From Polycyclovorans sp002706265 (GTDB taxonomy: Bacteria > Pseudomonadota > Gammaproteobacteria > Nevskiales > Nevskiaceae), in assembly GCA_963973915.1 (NCBI GenBank), contig CAXBBM010000011.1:50757-114756 (forward strand): 64,000 bases of DNA, in the 5' to 3' direction. Position 1 is the first letter of the stretch. Each line of letters starts with the position of its first letter. The translations under genes and the position numbers were made by a program. Of the stretch, positions 1-7,699 are shown piece after piece. The notes beneath the pieces were generated by a model that ran no database searches, was not told the DNA's origin, and saw only the letters and a program-made list of their open reading frames with translations.

Positions 1-122
1 CCGCCACCCCCGCCGCCACCCCCGCCACCGCCACCTCCGCTGTTGTTGGAATCGCTGTCGCAGGCGGCGAGCGCCAGGGCGGCCATCGGGCAGAGCAGGG
101 TCATGAGAAGTGCGCGTTTCAT
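1..122 (-). CDS. Glycine-rich lipoprotein, N-terminal part (cut by window edge)
   Basis: Leftward ATG at 120-122, preceded by an AAGGGAA ribosome binding site. The 40 visible codons begin MKRALLMTLLCPMAALALAAC, a lipoprotein signal peptide with lipobox L-A-A-C (Cys21). Next comes a short acidic/Asn stretch (DSDSNNS) and then an unbroken glycine run up to base 1. The mature protein should be lipid-anchored; Asp directly after the Cys would retain it in the inner membrane under the Escherichia coli +2 rule, but the species may differ. A glycine linker after the anchor is common in surface or periplasmic lipoproteins. The functional domain lies outside the window, so no function is proposed. Confidence 0.75.
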   Translation of the reverse strand, partial: MKRALLMTLLCPMAALALAACDSDSNNSGGGGGGGGGGGG

Positions 123-185
123 CGAAGGGTTCCCTTGTGTTGTCGGTCTGGTCGTACCGTACCCAGCCTAGGGAGGGCGCAATAC

Positions 186-200
186 CCCCCGATCCGGGGG
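186..200. other. C/G hairpin in the divergent intergenic region
   Basis: CCCCCG-ATC-CGGGGG, a 6-bp perfect stem, lies between the leftward lipoprotein gene and the rightward ABC operon. There is no T-run on either strand, so a terminator role is unlikely. It could be an operator or chance in GC-rich DNA. No clear sigma-70 promoter is visible in 123-304. Confidence 0.3.
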
Positions 201-304
201 CACCACGCGCGTCGCGGGTGGGCTGATGCCAGACCCGAGCACGCGCCTGGCACTATCCCTGCTACCTTCTTTCGCTCAACTTTTCGGGTTCTAGCGAGGC
301 ACGC

Positions 305-2083
305 ATGAAGCTGCGCCTTTTTCTGGCACTGAGCGCGTCATTTCTGCTGGCGATGGCGGCGGCGTGTTCCCGTCCGGGCGTCGACAGCGAGGTGAAGCGC
401 TACCGGCATTCCGACGACGGCGTGCCGACCAACATCGATCCTCTGCAAGCGGCGACGGTGTATTCCAACCAGATCGTGGTCAGCGTCTACGACACGCTGT
501 ATCGCTACAAATATCTGGCGCGGCCTTATGTGCTGGTGCCGAATCTGGCGGCCGGCATGCCGGAGATCAGTGACGATGGCCTGACCTACACCATCACCCT
601 GAAGCCGGGCGTGCGGTTCATTGACGATGAGGCCTTCCCAGACGGCAAGGGTCGTGAGGTCACCGCGCATGACGTGGTGTACTCGCTGAAGCGGCATTTC
701 GACCCGGCCCGGGTGTCTCAGGGGCGCTGGTTGTGGGATCGCAAGATCGAAGGGCTGAATCAGTGGATGGACGCCGGCGCCGACTACGACGCCGCAGTGC
801 CCGGCCTGTTGGCGGTGGATGACCACACGGTGCGCGTGCGGCTGGTCAAGCCCTTTCCGCAGTTCATGAACACCCTGGCGCAGGGTTTCGCGGCCATCGT
901 GCCGCACGAGGCGGTGACCGCGTATGGCGAGGGCCTGGGCACTCGGGCGGTGGGCTCGGGGCCGTGGAAGCTTGAACGTTACACGCGCGAGCAGGTGCGC
1001 CTGGTGCGCAATCCCGACTTCCGCAAGGAGCCTCTGGACCTGGCCTACGAGGGCTACGACGCCGCCCTGCACGGCCACTTGGGCATCGCCCATCTCGATG
1101 GCAAGCCGTCCCCGTTTGTCGATGAGCTGTGGATCGACTTCATCCAGGAGTCTGCCGCGCGCTGGGCGTCGTTTACCTCGGGGCGTGAGATCCAGATGTC
1201 GGGCCTGCCGGTGGAGCAGACCGACATCGTGCTGGCCTCCAAGGATCCGGTGGCGCTCAAGCCCGAGTATGCGCAGCGCTATCACCTCGACACCGGGCCC
1301 GAGGCCGGGCTGGTGTTCACGGTCTTCAACATGGCCGACCCCGACATCGGCAACGTGCCCGACCCGCAGCGCAACGCCATGAATCGCGCATTGCGCTGTG
1401 CCATGCGCGATGCCTTTGACTGGCAGCAGCGCAACGACCGCTTCTACTCCGGTCTGGGCGAGGTGTTCCCCGGCGTGATTCCACCCCTCCTGGCCGAGTT
1501 CGACGCCACGCTGTCGCGTGATTCGGTCACCCACAATCCCGAGCGCGCCCGGGCGCGGCTGGCCGAGGCCGGCTGGACGGCGGAGAACCTGCCCACGCTC
1601 GATTACGGGCTGGTGGCCTCGGTGCTGGGGCGCGAAATGGCGGAAGAATTCCGCGGTTACATGGCCGCAGTCGGCATTCCGCCCGAAAAGATCAACATCA
1701 AGAGCTACGCCACCTTCGGCGATTACAACCGCGCCCTGCGCACCTCCGAGTTGCCGATCATGGGCTATGGCTGGGGGCTGGACTACCCGGACGCCGAGAA
1801 CGTGCTGCAACTGTTCTACGGCCCCAACGCGGCACCGGGCAGCAACGCCGCCAACTACCGCAATCCGGCCTATGACGCGCTGTACGAACAATCGTCGGTG
1901 ATGCTGCCCAGCGCGGCGCGCAGCGAGATCTATCGGCAGATGAACCAGATGCTGATCGACGACTGCGTGGGCATTCTGTCGCTGTCGCGACGGCGCATCG
2001 CCCTCTGGCACCGGGACGTGCTGGGGCTGCCCGACCGGCAGATTCTGGGCGGTTTCTGGCTGCGCTTCGTTGACGTGAAATAG
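305..2083 (+). CDS. ABC transporter substrate-binding lipoprotein, peptide/nickel class
   Basis: 592 residues, family 5 solute-binding protein. The N-terminus is a lipoprotein signal (LLAMAAACS, lipobox Cys21), so the protein should be anchored in the periplasm. It shows the family pattern: an early YDTLYRY segment, then PNLAAGMPEISDDGLTYT and LKPGVRF, typical of DppA/OppA/YejA-type binding proteins. It delivers oligopeptides or similar ligands to the permeases encoded next; the ligand cannot be read from sequence. It is the first gene of a five-gene operon, with two bases before the first permease. GCGAGG lies upstream of the ATG. Length is slightly above the usual 500-560, nearer the YejA group. 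Confidence 0.9.
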   Translation: MKLRLFLALSASFLLAMAAACSRPGVDSEVKRYRHSDDGVPTNIDPLQAATVYSNQIVVSVYDTLYRYKYLARPYVLVPNLAAGMPEISDDGLTYTITLKPGVRFIDDEAFPDGKGREVTAHDVVYSLKRHFDPARVSQGRWLWDRKIEGLNQWMDAGADYDAAVPGLLAVDDHTVRVRLVKPFPQFMNTLAQGFAAIVPHEAVTAYGEGLGTRAVGSGPWKLERYTREQVRLVRNPDFRKEPLDLAYEGYDAALHGHLGIAHLDGKPSPFVDELWIDFIQESAARWASFTSGREIQMSGLPVEQTDIVLASKDPVALKPEYAQRYHLDTGPEAGLVFTVFNMADPDIGNVPDPQRNAMNRALRCAMRDAFDWQQRNDRFYSGLGEVFPGVIPPLLAEFDATLSRDSVTHNPERARARLAEAGWTAENLPTLDYGLVASVLGREMAEEFRGYMAAVGIPPEKINIKSYATFGDYNRALRTSELPIMGYGWGLDYPDAENVLQLFYGPNAAPGSNAANYRNPAYDALYEQSSVMLPSAARSEIYRQMNQMLIDDCVGILSLSRRRIALWHRDVLGLPDRQILGGFWLRFVDVK

Positions 2084-2085
2084 GC

Positions 2086-3039
2086 ATGGCAGGACTGGGG
2101 TATCTGATCCGCCGTCTTGCGACCGGCATTCCGCTGATCCTGGGCGTGACCTTCATCAGCTTTTTGCTGATGGTGTATTTCGGGCCCGATCTGAGTTTCG
2201 AGCTGGTGGGCAAGAACCCGACGGCGGAGCAGATCGCGGCGGCGCGCGCCCAACTGGGGTATGACCAGCCGTTCTGGGTGCGTTACGCCGCGTACCTGCA
2301 CGAGATGGTGACCTTCGATTTCGGTCGTTCGGTGTCCACCGGGCAGCCGGTGAGGGGCCTGCTGGCCGACGCGGTGCCGGTGTCGCTGGCGCTCACGCTG
2401 CCGGGCTTCGTGCTCGGCAACCTGCTGGGCATCGCGCTGGCGCTGCTGGCGGCCTGGCACCGCGGCCGCTGGCTGGACCGCAGCATCATGGCGTTTTCGG
2501 TGATCGGGATGAGCATCAGTTTTCTGATCATCATCATCGTGTTTCAGCTGCTGTTTTCATCGCGCTACGGGCTGAACTTTTTCCCGGTGCGCGGCTGGGA
2601 CATGAGCAGTCCCGGCGCCTACCTGTATTACGTGACCGTGCCCACGCTGGCGATCGTGTTTGTCAGTCTGGGCTACAACACGCGCTTCTACCGCGCGGTG
2701 TTCGTCGAGGAGGTTGGCCGCGACCATGTGCGCACCGCGCGGGCGTTTGGCGCCGGGGCGGGCATCATTTTGTGGAAGTACGTGCTCAAGAACAGCCTGA
2801 TTCCCATCATCACCCGCGTGATGTTCTCGATTCCGTCCATCGTGATTGCCGGCAGCCTGTTGATCGAGAGCTACTTCGGCATTCCCGGTGCGGGCAAGCT
2901 CACCTTTGACGCGGTCACCACCGGCGACCAGCCGGTGCTCAAGGCGGTGGTGAGCCTGACGGCGCTGATGTTCGTGGTGGTGCTGATCATCAATGATCTG
3001 CTGTACCGCGCGGTGGACCCCCGTGTGGCGCTGACATGA
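2086..3039 (+). CDS. ABC transporter permease, DppB/OppB type
   Basis: 317-residue inner-membrane permease. An N-terminal helix (about residues 9-30) precedes a soluble periplasmic stretch and the BPD_transp_1 domain, with about six helices in all. The EAA loop that docks the ATPase is clear: a conserved A-R-A-F-G-A segment followed by ILWKYVLKNSLIPI. The C-terminus DPRVALT is typical of DppB/YejB proteins. It forms the channel with the next permease. Start ATG is two bases after the binding-protein stop, and its end overlaps the next gene by four bases (ATGA). Confidence 0.92.
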   Translation: MAGLGYLIRRLATGIPLILGVTFISFLLMVYFGPDLSFELVGKNPTAEQIAAARAQLGYDQPFWVRYAAYLHEMVTFDFGRSVSTGQPVRGLLADAVPVSLALTLPGFVLGNLLGIALALLAAWHRGRWLDRSIMAFSVIGMSISFLIIIIVFQLLFSSRYGLNFFPVRGWDMSSPGAYLYYVTVPTLAIVFVSLGYNTRFYRAVFVEEVGRDHVRTARAFGAGAGIILWKYVLKNSLIPIITRVMFSIPSIVIAGSLLIESYFGIPGAGKLTFDAVTTGDQPVLKAVVSLTALMFVVVLIINDLLYRAVDPRVALT

Positions 3040-3899
3040 GCGCCGACCGGCCGCACAGCCTGTGGTCGCGGGCCGCCCAGCGTTTCGTGCGCGATCGGGC
3101 GGGAATGGTGTCGGCCGTCGTGGTGCTGGGCTATTTTCTGGTGGCGCTGACCGTCTGGCTGGGGCTGGGCGGACAAGATTGGGGCGTGCTGGGCTCGGAC
3201 AGCTTTGCCCCGGTCTCGGCCGAGCACTGGTTCGGCACCACCCGCAATGGTCAGGACATCTTCGCCCGCACCGTCTATTCCACCCGCACGGCCTTCGAGA
3301 TTGGCCTGGTGGTGGCGGTGTCGTCGGTGGTGCTGGGTGCGGTGTTCGGCGCGCTGTCGGGCTTCTTTGCCGGGTCGTGGCTGGACGAGGGCATTCTGTG
3401 GCTCAAGGGCGTGCTCGACGCCATTCCGTTTTTCCTGTTCGTGGTGGCCGTGGCCTATTCGCTGCAGGGCCATCCGCTGGCGATGCACGTGGCAATGATC
3501 GCCACCTTCTGGACCACCACCGGGCGCTATGTGCGCGGCGAGGTGATCAAGCTCAAATCCATGGAGTTCGTGGAAGCAGCGCGCGCCGTGGGCGTGCCGC
3601 AGGGGGCCATCATCTTCCGCCACATCCTGCCCAACACCAGTCACATTCTGCTGGTGCAGGGCACGCTGGTGTTCGTGACCGCCATCAAGGCCGAGGTGAT
3701 TCTGTCGTTCCTCGGGCTGGGCGTGCAGGACGGCGTGAGTTGGGGCCTGATGATTTCGCAGTCCACCAACGAGGTCACGGCGGGTTTCTTCAACAACTTC
3801 ATTGCCGCGTCGCTGGCCATGTTCGTGCTGGTGATGGCCTTCAATTTCTTCTCCGATGCCCTGCAGGATGCGCTGGACCCGCGCAAGGTGAGCGCGTGA
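3036..3899 (+). CDS. ABC transporter permease, DppC/OppC type
   Basis: 287 residues. The N-terminal OppC-like region (WSRAAQRFVRDRAGMVSAVVVLGYF) has the first helix, then a periplasmic segment containing HWFGTTRNGQDIFAR, the hallmark 'GTDxxGRDxxSR' region of the family. The EAA loop reads EFVEAARAVGVPQGAIIFRH. It pairs with the upstream permease. It starts in an ATGA overlap with that gene and ends in a GTGA overlap with the ATPase gene, so the operon is translationally coupled. Confidence 0.92.
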   Translation: MSADRPHSLWSRAAQRFVRDRAGMVSAVVVLGYFLVALTVWLGLGGQDWGVLGSDSFAPVSAEHWFGTTRNGQDIFARTVYSTRTAFEIGLVVAVSSVVLGAVFGALSGFFAGSWLDEGILWLKGVLDAIPFFLFVVAVAYSLQGHPLAMHVAMIATFWTTTGRYVRGEVIKLKSMEFVEAARAVGVPQGAIIFRHILPNTSHILLVQGTLVFVTAIKAEVILSFLGLGVQDGVSWGLMISQSTNEVTAGFFNNFIAASLAMFVLVMAFNFFSDALQDALDPRKVSA

Positions 3900-4879
3900 C
3901 CGCGCCGCTGCTGTCCATCGAAGATCTGGACCTGCGCTTCGCCAGCGACCGCGGCGAACTGCATGCGCTGCACGGCGTCAGTCTGACGGTGGGCGAGGGC
4001 GAGATCGTCGGCCTGGTCGGGGAGTCGGGCTGCGGCAAGAGCATCACCGCCGCGGCGGTGATGGGCCTGCTGCCGATGCCGCCGGCGCGCATTGCCGGAG
4101 GGCGCATCGTCTACAAAGGGCAAGACCTGCTGACGCTGTCGGACCGCGCGATGCGCCGCATTCGCGGCCCCGAGATCGCGATGATCTTCCAGGAGCCGAT
4201 GACCGCGCTCAATCCGGTCTTCACCATCGGCAGCCAGATGAGCGATGTGCTGTGCCGGCACCAGAGGCTCAGTCGTCGCGCCGCACGGCTCAAGGCCATT
4301 GACTGGCTCAACCGCGTGGGCATCGCCGACGCCGGGGCGCGGATCGATGCCTTTCCGCATCAGCTTTCCGGCGGCATGCGTCAGCGGGTCATGATTGCCA
4401 TGGCGCTGTCGTGCCGGCCCCGGCTGTTGATTGCCGATGAGCCCACCACCGCCCTGGATGTAACCATTCAGGCGCAGGTGCTGGAACTGATGCGCACGCT
4501 GGTGCGCGAAGAAGGTGTGGCGATGCTGCTGATCACCCACGACCTGGGCGTGGTGGCTGAAACCTGCGACCGCGTGCACGTCATGTACTGCGGGCGGGTC
4601 GTGGAGCAGGCCACCACGCGGGCGCTGTTTGCCGCGCCGCGGCATCCTTACACCCGCGGTCTGCTCGAATGCCTGCCCCGTATTGACGGCGCGGCCATTG
4701 GCGGTCGCCTGCCGACCATTCCCGGCACGGTGCCGGAGCTGTCGAAGCTGCCCCCCGGCTGTGCCTTTGCGCCGCGGTGCCCGCAGGTGCAGGCCGATTG
4801 CGAGCAGGCGCCACCGCCGGTTCGGGCGTTGCAGGCCGATCACCTGGCCGCCTGTCTGCACCCGGTGTCGGCGTCATGA
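3896..4879 (+). CDS. ABC transporter ATP-binding protein, DppD/OppD type
   Basis: 327 residues from GTG 3896, which overlaps the permease stop (GTGA). The open frame extends upstream to 3062, but that part is only the permease read in another frame. Walker A is GESGCGKS, the signature LSGGMRQR and Walker B LLIADEPTTALD. The C-terminal oligopeptide-transporter extension has the usual PRHPYTRGLLE and the cysteine-rich CAFAPRC-x6-C pattern, which binds an Fe-S cluster in some relatives. It energises import together with the next ATPase. Confidence 0.93.
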   Translation: MTAPLLSIEDLDLRFASDRGELHALHGVSLTVGEGEIVGLVGESGCGKSITAAAVMGLLPMPPARIAGGRIVYKGQDLLTLSDRAMRRIRGPEIAMIFQEPMTALNPVFTIGSQMSDVLCRHQRLSRRAARLKAIDWLNRVGIADAGARIDAFPHQLSGGMRQRVMIAMALSCRPRLLIADEPTTALDVTIQAQVLELMRTLVREEGVAMLLITHDLGVVAETCDRVHVMYCGRVVEQATTRALFAAPRHPYTRGLLECLPRIDGAAIGGRLPTIPGTVPELSKLPPGCAFAPRCPQVQADCEQAPPPVRALQADHLAACLHPVSAS

Positions 4880-5829
4880 GCCTGCTGCGCGTTCGCGGTC
4901 TCAAGAAATACTTTGGCGGCAGCGGCTGGCCGCGCCGCAAGCCGCCGCTGAAGGCCGTCGATGGCGTGGACCTGGATCTGGCGGCAGGGCACACCCTGGC
5001 CCTGGTGGGCGAATCGGGCTGCGGCAAGTCCACGCTCGCACGCGCCATCTTGCGCCTGCACGAGCCCACCGGAGGCGAGGTGTGGCTGGACGGCACGCCC
5101 GTGACCGGCATCGGCCGGGCGGCGCTGCGCGCGCGGCGGCGCGAGATGCAGATCATCTTTCAGGACCCGTACGCCTCACTCAATCCGCGGCGCAGCGTGG
5201 GCCAAACCCTGGATGAGCCGCTGAGCGTGCACCGCTGGGGCAATCGCGCCACGCGGCAGGCCCGGGTGAACGAGCTGCTGGAGGTGGTGGGCCTGCGCCC
5301 GGCGATGGCCAATCGCTATCCGCACGAGTTCTCCGGCGGGCAACGGCAGCGCATCGGCATTGCGCGTGCGCTGGCGCTTTCGCCCAAGCTGATCGTCGCC
5401 GACGAGGCCGTCTCGGCACTCGATGTGTCGGTGCAGGCGCAGATCCTGAATCTGCTCAACGACATCCGCGAACGCTTCGGCGTGGGCTATCTGTTCATTT
5501 CGCACGATCTGGCGGTGGTGCGGCACCTCGCCGATCGGGTGGCGGTGATGTATCTGGGCCGTATCGTCGAAGAAGCCGACACCGCCGATCTGTTCCGCCA
5601 GCCGCGGCACCCCTACACCGAAGCCCTGCTCTCGGCGGTGCCGGTGCCCGATCCGACCCGTCATGCCGGACGCATCGTGCTGCCGGGCGATCTGCCGTCC
5701 CCGAGTGCGCCCCCTTCGGGCTGCCCGTTTCATCCCCGCTGCCCCAAGGCGGTGGCGCGATGTTCCACCGAGGTGCCGGCGTTGCGCACCATGGACGACG
5801 GTGCCCGGGTGGCCTGTCATTTGGTGTAG
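4876..5829 (+). CDS. ABC transporter ATP-binding protein, DppF/OppF type
   Basis: 317 residues from ATG 4876 (MSLLRVRGLKKYF), overlapping the previous stop by four bases; the longer open frame from 4777 is not needed. Walker A GESGCGKST, signature FSGGQRQR and Walker B LIVADEAVSALD are intact. The last place of Walker B is Ala-Val rather than the common Pro-Thr, which is seen in DppF-type proteins. The C-terminal CPFHPRCPKAVARC cysteine motif is present. It is the last gene of the importer operon. Confidence 0.93.
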   Translation: MSLLRVRGLKKYFGGSGWPRRKPPLKAVDGVDLDLAAGHTLALVGESGCGKSTLARAILRLHEPTGGEVWLDGTPVTGIGRAALRARRREMQIIFQDPYASLNPRRSVGQTLDEPLSVHRWGNRATRQARVNELLEVVGLRPAMANRYPHEFSGGQRQRIGIARALALSPKLIVADEAVSALDVSVQAQILNLLNDIRERFGVGYLFISHDLAVVRHLADRVAVMYLGRIVEEADTADLFRQPRHPYTEALLSAVPVPDPTRHAGRIVLPGDLPSPSAPPSGCPFHPRCPKAVARCSTEVPALRTMDDGARVACHLV

Positions 5830-5926
5830 CACCCTGCGCCATCCCTTCGTGGCTTGAGCGGGGTGGGGCGATCGGCGACCATTCGGGGCCAACCGTTCAA
5901 TCAGCTCAATGTCAGGAGACGCATAA

Positions 5927-7570
5927 ATGCTGGGTCAGATGATGGATGTACCGCTGTCGATTTCGAACCTGCTGGTGCACGCCGACCGCTTTCATGGTGA
6001 CACCGAGATCGTCTCGCGGCGGGTGGAGGGCGACATTCACCGCTACACCTATCGCGACGCGCACCGGCGCAGCCGTCAGGCGGCCAGCGCGCTGCAAGGC
6101 TTGGGCATTGCCCCCGGTGGCCGCGTGGCCACGCTGGCGTGGAACGGGTATCGCCACTTCGAGCTGTACTACGGCATCTCGGGTTCGGGGCGGGTGATGC
6201 ACACCATCAACCCGCGGCTGCACCCCGAGCAGGTGGCGTGGATTGCCAACGATGCCGAAGACGAGGCGCTGTTCTTCGACCTGAGCTTCGCGCCGCTGAT
6301 CGACGCCGTGGCGCCGCTCTGCCCCAAGATCAAGCACTGGATCGCGTTGTGTGACGAAGACAGGCTGCCGGCGCTGAAAACCGTCAAGCCCATCGCCTAC
6401 GAAACCTGGCTGGCCGGCGGCAGCGCCGACTCTGCCTGGCCGGTGCTGGACGAGAATGCCGCCGCCTGCCTGTGCTACACCTCGGGCACCACAGGTAACC
6501 CCAAGGGCGTGCTCTATTCGCATCGCTCCACGGTGCTGCACGCGCTGGGCTCGATCATGCCCGACGTGATGGGCCTGAAGGCCACCGATGTGGTGCTGCC
6601 GGTGGTGCCCATGTTCCACGTCAATGCCTGGGGCACCGCGTATTCCTGCCCCATCGTCGGCGCCAAGCTGGTGTTCCCCGGCTCGGGGCTGGATGGCAAG
6701 AGCCTGATCGAGTTGTTCGAGGCTGAAAAGGTCACCTTCACCGCCGGCGTGCCCACCATCTGGCTGGGGCTGCTGCAGGAGCTGCAGAAGACCGGGCAGA
6801 AGCTGAGCACCGTGAACCGCATGGTGGTGGGGGGCTCGGCCTGTCCGCCCGCCTTGATGAAGGCCTTCAAGGACGACTACGGCATCCACATTCACCACGC
6901 CTGGGGCATGACCGAGATGTCGCCACTGGGCACCTTCAACGCGCTCAAGGAAAAGCACCTGTCGCTGAGCGAGGACGACCAGTTCAAGATTCATGTGAAA
7001 GCCGGTCGCCCGATGTTCGGCGTCGACATCAAGATCGTCGACGACGCCGGCAAGGAACTGCCGTGGGATGGCGTGGCGTTCGGTGACCTGCTGGTGCGCG
7101 GGCCGTGGATCGTCAAGCAGTATTACCGCCGCGACGAGTCGCCGCTGGTGGACGGCTGGTTCCCCACCGGCGACGTGGCCACCATCGACCCGGATGGTTA
7201 TGTCCAGATCACCGACCGCTCCAAGGACGTGATCAAGTCGGGCGGCGAATGGATCAGCTCCATCGACCTTGAGAACATCGCCGTCAGCCATCCGGCGGTG
7301 GCCGAGGCGGGCGCCATCGGGGTGTTCCACCCGAAATGGGACGAGCGGCCGATGGTGGTCGTGGTGCTCAAGGAGGGTAGATCGGCCACCGTCGAAGAGA
7401 TTCTGGCCCATTACGAAGGCAAGATCGCCAAGTGGCAGATTCCCGACGACGTGCAGTTTGTCGATGAATTGCCGCACACCGCCACCGGCAAGATCAGCAA
7501 GCTCAAGCTGCGCGAAGCCTTCAAGGACTACGTGTTGCCCACCGCTGGCGAGGCGCTCGCGGGCCGCTGA
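5927..7570 (+). CDS. Fatty acyl-CoA ligase, medium-chain (AlkK-like)
   Basis: 547 residues of the adenylate-forming (AMP-binding) superfamily. The ATP-binding loop is YTSGTTGNPKGVLYSHRS (about residues 185-202). Later come HHAWGMTEMSPLG, the WFPTGDVATID hinge motif and the SGGEWISSIDLEN motif; the catalytic Lys sits in TATGKISKLKLRE near the C-terminus. It should convert free fatty acids to acyl-CoA via an acyl-adenylate. The closest family by reading is AlkK/medium-chain or methylmercaptopropionyl-CoA ligase; chain length is not determinable. CAGGAG lies eight bases before the ATG. It is monocistronic, with a strong hairpin behind it. Confidence 0.88.
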   Translation: MLGQMMDVPLSISNLLVHADRFHGDTEIVSRRVEGDIHRYTYRDAHRRSRQAASALQGLGIAPGGRVATLAWNGYRHFELYYGISGSGRVMHTINPRLHPEQVAWIANDAEDEALFFDLSFAPLIDAVAPLCPKIKHWIALCDEDRLPALKTVKPIAYETWLAGGSADSAWPVLDENAAACLCYTSGTTGNPKGVLYSHRSTVLHALGSIMPDVMGLKATDVVLPVVPMFHVNAWGTAYSCPIVGAKLVFPGSGLDGKSLIELFEAEKVTFTAGVPTIWLGLLQELQKTGQKLSTVNRMVVGGSACPPALMKAFKDDYGIHIHHAWGMTEMSPLGTFNALKEKHLSLSEDDQFKIHVKAGRPMFGVDIKIVDDAGKELPWDGVAFGDLLVRGPWIVKQYYRRDESPLVDGWFPTGDVATIDPDGYVQITDRSKDVIKSGGEWISSIDLENIAVSHPAVAEAGAIGVFHPKWDERPMVVVVLKEGRSATVEEILAHYEGKIAKWQIPDDVQFVDELPHTATGKISKLKLREAFKDYVLPTAGEALAGR

Positions 7571-7583
7571 ACCCCGGTTGCAC

Positions 7584-7628
7584 GCGGGTCGGCGCGGCGC
7601 CCCCGGATGGGGCGTCGTGCCGACCCGC
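7584..7628 (+). terminator. Long hairpin between acyl-CoA ligase and pyrG (possible terminator without T-run)
   Basis: A 20-bp stem: bases 7584-7603 pair with 7609-7628 around the loop CGGAT. The outer ten pairs (GCGGGTCGGC/GCCGACCCGC) are perfect and the inner ten include two G-T wobbles. No T-run follows on either strand. It probably ends the ligase transcript or protects its 3' end; function is inferred from position. Confidence 0.5.
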
Positions 7629-7699
7629 CGCCTGCCGGCCCGGCCTCGGAGGTGCTGACGGGCGTGGTAAAATCGCGAAACCCTGACGCACGATCTCCC

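Noticed and set aside
338..2011. 557-codon leftward open frame opposite the ABC binding protein
   Set aside because: It is the complement of a clear gene with strong family motifs; its product is His/Arg/Gln-rich with no domain, as expected of an antisense frame in GC-rich DNA.
3062..3895. N-terminal extension of the DppD-type ATPase
   Set aside because: This part is the upstream permease read in a second frame; the GTG at 3896 in a GTGA overlap is the natural start.
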